This document shows positions 33,573-40,723 of a stretch of DNA of 64,000 bases, piece by piece. A model generated the notes under the pieces. The model had not been told where the DNA came from, searched no databases, and was given only the letters and a program-made list of their open reading frames with translations. Both the position numbers and the translations under genes were made by a program. The stretch is from Chitinophagales bacterium (GTDB lineage: Bacteria; Bacteroidota; Bacteroidia; Chitinophagales; Saprospiraceae). The DNA lies in the NCBI GenBank assembly GCA_013298845.1, contig JAAFJN010000015.1, positions 51,810-115,809 on the forward strand, written 5' to 3'. The stretch's first letter is position 1, and the number at the start of each line of letters is the position of its first letter.

Positions 33573-33611
33573 CCCCAATTGTGAGACGTGTTTCTCATAA
33601 TTGGGGTTTTG
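33573..33611 (+). terminator. Terminator upstream of the second PA-domain gene
   Basis: CCCCAATTGTGAGA pairs with TCTCATAATTGGGG around a six-base loop and is followed by TTTT. It probably ends the lipoprotein transcript, though it lies about 200 bases behind that stop. The spacing leaves little room (about 30 bases) for a promoter of the next gene. Confidence 0.8.
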
Positions 33612-33638
33612 AATTTAATTAAATTTAATATATTTTAA

Positions 33639-35348
33639 ATGAAAAAAACACTACTTTCCTTATATTTTATCATCACTGCGTTTTCAAACGCTACGGCACA
33701 ATACACCAACTCAGAAAGATTTGTGCTGGACGTAAAAATAAATAACCAACGAATAGCCACGTTCAAAAAAGGGAATTGTGGGTTTATTGCGCCCTCAGAC
33801 TGGGGCGGCCCCATCAACGAAGATATTTGTATGCCCATCGTGTGGGCCTATGATGATACCCCAGACTCCCTTTGCTGCAACCCCATTTCCAATGATTACA
33901 CCGGAAAAATGGTGATGATCCGTCGGGGAGGATGTGAGTTCAGCCAAAAAGGCTTGCACGCTCAACAAGCCGGTGCCGGAGCCGTGGCCATTGCCAACAA
34001 CGCAACCAACGGGAACAATGAGTGCAATGCTTCAGAAATGAGCGCCGGAAGTTACGGTGCATTAGTTGACATTCCGCAACTGATGTTTTCGTACAAAATG
34101 GCCTATTTTATGGATAGTTTATTACAAGCCGGACAACAACCGGAAGTTTGTTTCCGGCGTTTAATGTTGCACAGCCCCACCGCTGAATACAGTTACGCTA
34201 CCCCCGTTGCCCAAAAGGTGCCCGTTGAGCAAATATCCATGCGACTGATTAACCGAACGGGGATCGGTCAGGAATTTGTTGGTAAATGCGTCATCACCGC
34301 CCCCAACTCCAGCACCGTTGAATATTACACCAACCCCGTGTTTGTGGCTGCCGACGCCGATTCACTCCTAAAATTCCCCAACGTGTACCAGCCGCCCGCT
34401 GGGCTATTGGGCAAATATACCTTACAGTTTTCGGCGGATAAAGTCACCGGATTGGGAGATAGTTTGCAACGTAAATTTGAAATCACGGAAAATATTTGGG
34501 CAAAAGATAACTTTAATCTGGTCCCCAATACGATGGCACTTGAACCTTTTTTCTCTTGGAAAATTACCCATGGCGTGCTTTATAAAACTGGAGCCGCTGG
34601 TAAATTTGAACTCGTCGGATTTGGCATTGAAAATGCGGCTGAAGTGGCTGATACCATCGAGCCAGAGACAAATTTAGTAATCGGTATCATTTACGATGCC
34701 GACGCAGACAATGATCAGTTCAGCGACCTGACGCTGAATTCAGGCAACAACTTTGAACATTTAGACGCTATCGCCTTTTTTGAAGTACCATTTGACCGTA
34801 ATACGCCAAATAACTTGCTGTACGCTGGTTTAATATCCATAAACAGCCTTACATTTAAACCCAACCATCTTTATTACGTTACATTACAACACGATAACAG
34901 TAACAACTTAACACACCCTTCACGCCATATAAAATTTAAGGTAAGTGAAAAAGTGAATTATGAAGATGATTTTGCAGGACTGCATACCCCCATGCAATTA
35001 AACGGGTCCGTGTATGACGGAATTGAACAAACCACTGTCATCCGGTTAAGAACGGAATATAGTTCATCCACCCAAAATACACCACTTGAAAAAATAAAAC
35101 ACTCCGTTGCGCCTAATCCGGCCGATGGGATGGTAACCGTAAACCTGCAACTGGCGCACACCAATGAACAAGTGGTGGTCCGGTTATTACATTACGACGG
35201 TTCGTTGGTTCAACTGGAAAAACATAACTATTTCCAGAGTGGGTCACTCGTATTGTCCACCAAAAATCTTCCGTCGGGTAAATACCTCGTTCACGTACAA
35301 ACCTCCGACGAAGGTTCCGCGATGATTCCGGTCATGGTTTGCCATTGA
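33639..35348 (+). CDS. Secreted PA-domain protein with type IX sorting domain (paralog B)
   Basis: Protein of 569 residues, a full-length paralog of the protein at 30619. It keeps the signal peptide (MKKTLLSLYFIITAFSNATA), the PA domain (MVMIRRGGCEFSQKGLHAQQ, AGAGAVAIANN), the middle block SPTAEYSYATPVAQKV and the C-terminal sorting domain (LPSGKYLVHVQTSDEGSAMI) with the end MIPVMVCH. Codon use is ordinary, unlike the biased paralog A, so expression may be lower. No catalytic residues are recognised. The gene begins right behind a terminator and has no obvious TAnnTTTG element between that terminator and the ATG. Confidence 0.85.
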   Translation: MKKTLLSLYFIITAFSNATAQYTNSERFVLDVKINNQRIATFKKGNCGFIAPSDWGGPINEDICMPIVWAYDDTPDSLCCNPISNDYTGKMVMIRRGGCEFSQKGLHAQQAGAGAVAIANNATNGNNECNASEMSAGSYGALVDIPQLMFSYKMAYFMDSLLQAGQQPEVCFRRLMLHSPTAEYSYATPVAQKVPVEQISMRLINRTGIGQEFVGKCVITAPNSSTVEYYTNPVFVAADADSLLKFPNVYQPPAGLLGKYTLQFSADKVTGLGDSLQRKFEITENIWAKDNFNLVPNTMALEPFFSWKITHGVLYKTGAAGKFELVGFGIENAAEVADTIEPETNLVIGIIYDADADNDQFSDLTLNSGNNFEHLDAIAFFEVPFDRNTPNNLLYAGLISINSLTFKPNHLYYVTLQHDNSNNLTHPSRHIKFKVSEKVNYEDDFAGLHTPMQLNGSVYDGIEQTTVIRLRTEYSSSTQNTPLEKIKHSVAPNPADGMVTVNLQLAHTNEQVVVRLLHYDGSLVQLEKHNYFQSGSLVLSTKNLPSGKYLVHVQTSDEGSAMIPVMVCH

Positions 35349-35407
35349 TTTTTTACGATTTTCCGCAAGGTTTTCCAAAATCAAACCGCCATTGTCGGAA
35401 AAACCAT

Positions 35408-35415
35408 TAATTTTG
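35408..35415 (+). promoter_or_regulatory. -7 element that decides the parA start
   Basis: TAATTTTG matches TAnnTTTG. Transcription would begin near 35422, so an ATG at 35423 would be leaderless and the ATG at 35459 (MGTVISLLNHKGG) is the likely start. Confidence 0.5.
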
Positions 35416-35458
35416 CGCCTGATTGAAAAAGAAGGACCAATCAGGTTCATTCACACAC

Positions 35459-36211
35459 ATGGGTACAGTTATTTCATTATTAAACCATAAAGGAGGCGTA
35501 GGAAAAACCACCAGCGCCATTAACATCGGGGCCGGTTTGACGGAATTGGGGAAAAAAGTATTGCTCATTGACCTTGACCCACAAGCCAATTTAACCATTT
35601 CTCTTGGTATTCCACGCCAGAAAAGTACAATATACGAAGCGCTCAGGGGCGAAAGTGAACTGACCCCCTATCAGCATAAACCCAATATGGACATCATCAC
35701 CTCCTCGCTGGATTTATCCGGGGCGGAGATGGAACTGATCAACGAAGCCGGACGCGAATTTATCCTGCGCGAACTGATTAACCAGGTCATTGACGACTAC
35801 GATTATATCCTGATTGATTGCCCGCCGTCACTGGGGTTATTGACTTTAAACGCTTTAACCAGCAGTAAATGGGTACTTATCCCTTTACAAACCGAGTTTT
35901 TGGCGGTGCAGGGATTAGCCAAAATCAAACAGGTCATTGACAAAGTACGGTTTCGCCTGAACAAACAATTGGACATTGGAGGTGTGGTAGCAACCATGTA
36001 CGATAGTCGCCGGGTACTGAACCGCGACGTCGTGGAAACCATCCACAAACACTTCGGGGAAAAAGTATTCAAAACGTATATCCGCGAAAATGTGGCGCTC
36101 GCCGAAGCCCCCGCTCAACGTAAAGATATTTTTGATTACAGTCCAAAATCCAGCGGAGCAATCGACTATATGGACCTTTGCAAAGAAATTTTGGCGCGTA
36201 TCGAAGGCTAA
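35459..36211 (+). CDS. ParA-family ATPase
   Basis: Protein of 250 residues of the ParA/Soj/MinD group. The deviant Walker A KGGVGKTTS follows the N-terminal strand directly, Walker A' is LIDLDPQANLT, and Walker B is YILIDCPPSLGLLTLNAL. Such ATPases bind DNA nonspecifically as ATP dimers and position plasmids, chromosomes or protein complexes. There is no N-terminal DNA-binding domain, so it is the short type Ib/Soj-like form. The next gene, 26 bases downstream, encodes a likely ribbon-helix-helix partner rather than ParB. It is the first gene of a run that continues to ndh. Confidence 0.9.
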   Translation: MGTVISLLNHKGGVGKTTSAINIGAGLTELGKKVLLIDLDPQANLTISLGIPRQKSTIYEALRGESELTPYQHKPNMDIITSSLDLSGAEMELINEAGREFILRELINQVIDDYDYILIDCPPSLGLLTLNALTSSKWVLIPLQTEFLAVQGLAKIKQVIDKVRFRLNKQLDIGGVVATMYDSRRVLNRDVVETIHKHFGEKVFKTYIRENVALAEAPAQRKDIFDYSPKSSGAIDYMDLCKEILARIEG

Positions 36212-36237
36212 TTTTATCCCAACAATACCTCTGCAAC

Positions 36238-36732
36238 ATGAGTAAAAAGAAATTTACAGATGGCTTGAATGACCTATTCTCCGATGACTACCGGTCACCG
36301 GAAGCCAGCGGCATTTCTGAATTCTCGGTTCGGCAGCCACAAGAACGCAAGCACCACCCCGTAAAAAGTTTCGCCTCCGACCTTGATGCGCTGTTGCAGG
36401 ACGCCATGGAAGAAAGTATGGAACGCCTCGAAACGCGGGATCAAAACCAACGCCAAAACGCTTCTTCCAAAACCAAAAGCCGCTTCGCCGAAAAAATGGC
36501 TGGTGCGTTCTCCGGCCTCGATGCCCTTATCCGCGAAACCATTGACGTGCAGGAACTCACCCGCGAAGAAATTTCCGGGGTAAAAAGACTTACTGTGGCC
36601 GTGGATCGCTCCAAGTTGGAAAAATTAAAAACCATTGCCCGCCTTGAAAATGCTTTTCTCAAAGATCTGCTGGTGGATTTGATTGACGAATACATCACCG
36701 AGTACACCAAAGAAAAAGGCCTGGCGCTTTAG
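36238..36732 (+). CDS. Putative ribbon-helix-helix partner of ParA
   Basis: Protein of 164 residues. The first ~110 residues are hydrophilic and probably disordered, with charged stretches (MSKKKFTDGLNDLFSDDYRS). The last ~50 (VKRLTVAVDRSKLEKLKTIA and then the helix KDLLVDLIDEYITEYTKE) have the strand-helix-helix pattern of MetJ/Arc-type DNA-binding domains, as in ParG-like or omega-like partners. A disordered N-terminus that stimulates the ATPase plus an RHH DNA-binding end is the ParG arrangement, but there the gene context is plasmidic. Here it lies between parA and ndh. The ATG at 36238 is chosen; the frame upstream overlaps parA. Confidence 0.6.
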   Translation: MSKKKFTDGLNDLFSDDYRSPEASGISEFSVRQPQERKHHPVKSFASDLDALLQDAMEESMERLETRDQNQRQNASSKTKSRFAEKMAGAFSGLDALIRETIDVQELTREEISGVKRLTVAVDRSKLEKLKTIARLENAFLKDLLVDLIDEYITEYTKEKGLAL

Positions 36733-36746
36733 TAAAAATACTTACC

Positions 36747-38045
36747 ATGCAATTTAATATTCCCCAAACTGAGCAAAAGCGCGTCGTAATTATCGGCGCC
36801 GGGTTTGCCGGGCTTAACCTTGCCCGCAAATTAGCCCGTCAAAAAAAACAATACCAGGTAGTACTCATTGATAAAAACAACTACCACCAGTTCCAGCCTT
36901 TATTTTACCAAGTGGCCATGGCCGGTTTGGAACCCAGCAGTATCGTGTTTCCACTGCGCAAAATGTTTCAACGAAACAAAAATGTATTTGTCCGCGTAAC
37001 GCAGGTACAATCGGTGAATCCCGAAACGCGGGTAATTACCACCGAAATTGGGGAACTTTCGTACGATTATCTGGTCATTGCCATCGGGGCGGATACCAAC
37101 TGGTACGGCAACGAACAAGTGCGCGCCAACGCCATTCCCATGAAATCGGTGAGTGAAGCCTTGTTTTTGCGCAATGCCATTTTTGAAGATTACGAACGCG
37201 CCGTGACCGCCGAAAACACCGAACGCCGCCAACGATACCTCGATATTGTTATCGTGGGTGGTGGCCCCACCGGCGTTGAAGTAGCCGGTGCACTGGCCGA
37301 AATGAAACACCTCATTATTCCCAAAGATTACCACGACCTGGACCGCGATGAAATTAATATTCACCTCGTTCATGGCAACGAACGGGTGCTGAATACCATG
37401 TCGCCCGAAGCATCCGCTGCTTCCGAGCGTTTTTTGCGCGAACTGGGCGTTAACCTTCACCTCGATCAGGTGGTGAAAACCTACGACGGCGAAACGGTAA
37501 CCATGGACAACGGCACCACCATGAAAGCCGATAAAGTGATTTGGGCCGCCGGTATTGTGGGCAATAAAATCAACGGCCTGCCCAGCGATGCCATTAGCCG
37601 AGGTAACCGCATTATCGTCAACGAATTTAACCAGGTAAAGGGCCTGGACAATGTATTTGCGCTGGGGGACATCGCGCTGCAAACCAACGAAGAGCCGTTC
37701 CCGGCGGGTCACCCGCAAGTGGCACAAGTGGCCATTCAACAGGCCGAATTATTGGCCAATAATTTGCAAAAAATCATTGATACCAAGGGGACATTGGTTC
37801 CTTTTAAATACAAAGACCTGGGCAGTATGGCCACCATTGGGCGGCACCGGGCAGTGGTAGATTTGCCATTTTGGAAATTCCAGGGCGCTTTCGCGTGGTT
37901 TACCTGGCTCTTTGTGCATCTTTTTGCGCTCATTGGTTCCAAAAACAAGGTATTTGTTTTTTTAAACTGGGTATGGAATTATTTTTCTTACGACCAGTCA
38001 CTTCGTTTGGTGATTAAGCCCTGGCGACGCCAAAAAAGCGAATAA
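36747..38045 (+). CDS. ndh: Type II NADH dehydrogenase (NDH-2)
   Basis: Flavoprotein of 432 residues that transfers electrons from NADH to quinone without proton pumping at the inner membrane. The FAD-binding motif VVIIGAGFAGLNLARKLA lies at the N-terminus, the NADH-binding motif VIVGGGPTGVEVAGALAEM near residue 170, and the second FAD segment VFALGDIALQTNEEPFP near residue 305. The quinone-site region AQVAIQQAE follows. A hydrophobic C-terminal stretch (WFTWLFVHLFALIGS) anchors it to the membrane. It starts 14 bases behind the RHH gene, which suggests shared transcription. Menaquinone would be the natural acceptor. Confidence 0.93.
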   Translation: MQFNIPQTEQKRVVIIGAGFAGLNLARKLARQKKQYQVVLIDKNNYHQFQPLFYQVAMAGLEPSSIVFPLRKMFQRNKNVFVRVTQVQSVNPETRVITTEIGELSYDYLVIAIGADTNWYGNEQVRANAIPMKSVSEALFLRNAIFEDYERAVTAENTERRQRYLDIVIVGGGPTGVEVAGALAEMKHLIIPKDYHDLDRDEINIHLVHGNERVLNTMSPEASAASERFLRELGVNLHLDQVVKTYDGETVTMDNGTTMKADKVIWAAGIVGNKINGLPSDAISRGNRIIVNEFNQVKGLDNVFALGDIALQTNEEPFPAGHPQVAQVAIQQAELLANNLQKIIDTKGTLVPFKYKDLGSMATIGRHRAVVDLPFWKFQGAFAWFTWLFVHLFALIGSKNKVFVFLNWVWNYFSYDQSLRLVIKPWRRQKSE

Positions 38046-38109
38046 CCCGACGGCGGAAACCCTGTCACCCGGCCGGTAAAAGCGTAGGGAAATAAAGTAA
38101 ATTGTTGCT

Positions 38110-38117
38110 TACATTTG
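38110..38117 (+). promoter_or_regulatory. -7 element of the frameshifted esterase gene
   Basis: TACATTTG matches TAnnTTTG, 66 bases before the ATG at 38184. The palindromic element at 38122-38153 would lie in the transcribed leader. Confidence 0.5.
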
Positions 38118-38121
38118 CGAA

Positions 38122-38153
38122 TTATACTTTGGCGTCAACAACGCTCCGTATAA
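38122..38153. repeat. Palindromic element TTATACT...CGTATAA, copy 3
   Basis: TTATACTTTGGCGTC and ACGCTCCGTATAA form imperfect inverted arms. The element resembles 12294-12359 and 21729-21758. Its position right behind a promoter element could let it act in the leader RNA. Confidence 0.5.
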
Positions 38154-38183
38154 AAACCCGGTTCCACGCTCAAAACAGAACGT

Positions 38184-39091
38184 ATGCGTTATTTATTTAC
38201 CTCCGTTTTCGCCCTGGCTTTTTGTTTCGCTTCGGCGCAAAAAGACTTTATCCCGCTTTGGCCCGACGGGCAAATTCCGTACAGCCTGCCCCACAAAGGC
38301 AAAGAAATATTTGAAATTAACCAAGACAGCATCCCACTTATCCGCAACGTAGTAACGCCGGGTTTGATTCCTTTTTTGGCCCCCGCCGCCAATAATACCG
38401 GGATGTCGGTGATTATTTGCCCCGGCGGCGCGTATATCGTGGAAGCCTACGATCACGAAGGCATTCAGGTGGCCCGCCAACTCAACGAATGGGGTATCAA
38501 CGCTTTTGTGCTGCGTTACCGCTTGCCCAACGACTCCACCATGACCGAAAAAAAGTGGGTGCCACTCACCGATGCCTTGCAAGCCATTCGGCTGGTGCGC
38601 TCCAAAGGTGGAGCCTGGGGAATAAATACCCATAAAGTGGGCATTATGGGGTTTTCGGCGGGTGGACACCTGGCGCGACCGTTGCCACGCATTTCGACAA
38701 CCGTGTACAAGACGGGTTCCAGACCGAAGAGGTCCGCCCCGATTTTGCGGTGTTGTGTTATCCCGTTATTTCGATGAAGGAAGAATACACCCACGGATGG
38801 TCAAAATACATGCTGTTGGGCCACGATCCTGCGTACAAAGATGTTCTGGAATTTTCCAACGAAGCCCAGGTAGATGCCCAAACACCACCCACCTTCCTTA
38901 TCCATACCGCCGATGATTTTGTGGCCGTAGAAAACAGTTTATTGTACGCCGCCGCATTAGCCCGCCACGATGTGCCTTTTGCCTGTCATATTTTGCCCAA
39001 AGGTGGCCACGGTTACGGTTTGGGTAAAGGCAATAAAGACGTTGAAAGTTGGGTACCCGCGTGGAAAGAATGGCTGTTTAACCTTAAATAA
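38184..39091 (+). pseudogene. Secreted alpha/beta-hydrolase (esterase) gene with a one-base frameshift
   Basis: A signal peptide (MRYLFTSVFALAFCFASA) and an alpha/beta-hydrolase fold are clear: oxyanion motif CPGGAYIVEAYDHEG and nucleophile elbow MGFSAGGHLA. At about 38672-38677 the frame breaks. Reading on in the frame that is one base shifted gives ATVATHFDNRVQDGF and then RPDFAVLCYPVISM, the acid residue region IHTADDFVAV and the catalytic His in PKGGHGYG, through to the stop at 39091. One missing base in GGCGGCGACC (present as GGCGCGACC) explains it. Repaired, the protein would have about 302 residues and be complete. It is either a recent pseudogene or an assembly error. The family acts on acetylated sugars or other esters. 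Confidence 0.85.
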
Positions 39092-39119
39092 TATTTTTAC
39101 ACAAAAAGACACTCATACC

Positions 39120-40694
39120 ATGAAAAAAACGCTATTCATCGCTGCATTGGCCGCTGTTAGTGGCAATTTGGCCGCCCAAAACGCCGCTCCCGTCGTTTCA
39201 GGAGTAACGGCAATGGCCAATTGGGACACTAAAATCCTTACCGTTCAATATGACGTAACGGACGCCGAAAATGATCCACTGACCATTTCCGCCGAAATTT
39301 CCAACGACGGCGGAAATACCTACACGGCAACCAGCCAGGTGACTTTTTCGGGAGCCGTGGGCACTGGAATTTCATCCGGTACCGCCCAGGTGATTACCGC
39401 CGATTTGTCCAACCTCAACTTGCCCGTAGGTGCGGCCTTCAGGGTGCGGGTGATTGCTGTAGACGGACAACCGTTTGACCTTCAGGCATTGGTCAATGAG
39501 GTGGATAGCAATCGCCTCAAAAACGATTTGGCTTTTGTGGAAGGTATTCGGCACCGCACCGCCGGATTGAACCACCTGAACGCCGTTAAAGATTCCATTC
39601 TTCAACTGTACGCCCAACACGGCTTGTACCAAAACGTTCAGAACTGGACGGTTACGGCCAATTATATGGGTAAAAACCTGATTGGTACCCACCGGGGCAT
39701 TGGAGAATCCAACAAAGTAGTGATTGTAGATGCGCACTACGATACCGTAACGAACGCGCCCGGTGCCGACGATAATGGCTCCGGCGTGGTAGGATTTATG
39801 GAAATTGCGCGGTTATTATCGCGTTATCCGGCCAATAAAACCATTCGTTACATTGGTTTTGACATGGAAGAAGCCGGTCTGGTGGGCAGCCAGCGGTACG
39901 TGAATAACGGCGGTATCCCCACCGGTGAAACGATAGAAGGTGTATTGAATTTTGAAATGATTGGCTATTATTCGGAGGAACCCAGCAGCCAATCGTTGCC
40001 CGCCGGTTTTGAAATTTTATTTCCAGCGGCCTACAACGAAGTGGCCAACAATGACTTCAAAGGCGATTTTATCACCAACGTGGGCAATACCAATTCCAAC
40101 AGTTTATTGACCTTGTTCAAAAGCAGTGCTACCACGTACGTGCCTTCTTTGCGGGTAATAAACGTAGAAGTGCCCGGCAACGGCACCATCGCCCCGGATC
40201 TGCTGCGCAGCGATCACGCGCCATTTTGGGCCACCAACCGCAAAGCCCTGATGATTACCGACGGTGCCAATTTCCGCAATGAAGCCTACCATACCCCGCA
40301 GGATACCGCCGAAGGCTACCTCAATTTCACTTTTATGGCCAACGTCGTAAAAGCAACCCTTGCCACGGCATTTCAATTGGCCGAAGTGCAGCACGGAGGC
40401 TGGGATGATGCACCTATCAATAGTCCGGTATCCGTCAACGATGTAAAAGGCTGCCACCCCCAAATTGTTGTTCGCGACCACCGGATAAACATCGCCCAAG
40501 CCAACTGCACGTGGCAGAATATGCAGGTTTTATTGGTGAACAGCGAAGGCCGCACCGTGGCAGAACGCCAATACAGCGATGTTCCCAATCAATCGCTGGA
40601 ATTTGACCTGCCCAAAGTACCCGCCGGAGTTTATTTTGTCCAAATTTCCGGTAACCAAGGTGTTTATTCTCAAAAAATCATTATCAAAAAATAA
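39120..40694 (+). CDS. Secreted M28 aminopeptidase with type IX sorting domain
   Basis: Protein of 524 residues with a signal peptide (MKKTLFIAALAAVSGNLAAQ). An N-terminal beta domain of fibronectin/PKD type (about residues 20-115) precedes the M28 peptidase. Its zinc site is complete: VDAHYDTVTNAPGADDNGSG, the catalytic Glu pair in GFDMEEAGLVGSQ, FEMIGYYS and the last His in RSDHAPFW. The C-terminal ~70 residues (LVNSEGRTVAERQY, VPAGVYFVQISGNQG) are a type IX sorting domain. It should be exported and cleave N-terminal residues from peptides. The ATG at 39120 is set by the signal peptide. It follows the esterase gene by 28 bases and precedes the PorE-like gene by 29. Confidence 0.92.
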   Translation: MKKTLFIAALAAVSGNLAAQNAAPVVSGVTAMANWDTKILTVQYDVTDAENDPLTISAEISNDGGNTYTATSQVTFSGAVGTGISSGTAQVITADLSNLNLPVGAAFRVRVIAVDGQPFDLQALVNEVDSNRLKNDLAFVEGIRHRTAGLNHLNAVKDSILQLYAQHGLYQNVQNWTVTANYMGKNLIGTHRGIGESNKVVIVDAHYDTVTNAPGADDNGSGVVGFMEIARLLSRYPANKTIRYIGFDMEEAGLVGSQRYVNNGGIPTGETIEGVLNFEMIGYYSEEPSSQSLPAGFEILFPAAYNEVANNDFKGDFITNVGNTNSNSLLTLFKSSATTYVPSLRVINVEVPGNGTIAPDLLRSDHAPFWATNRKALMITDGANFRNEAYHTPQDTAEGYLNFTFMANVVKATLATAFQLAEVQHGGWDDAPINSPVSVNDVKGCHPQIVVRDHRINIAQANCTWQNMQVLLVNSEGRTVAERQYSDVPNQSLEFDLPKVPAGVYFVQISGNQGVYSQKIIIKK

Positions 40695-40723
40695 ATTATC
40701 ACATCCATAAATCACACGTAAAT

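Noticed and set aside
35423..35458. ParA start at ATG 35423
   Set aside because: The promoter element at 35408-35415 would make this start leaderless, and the conserved protein begins at MGTVIS.
36900..37739. A 279-codon open frame opposite ndh
   Set aside because: NDH-2 signatures are clear on the plus strand; the opposite frame is rich in His and Gly without any domain.
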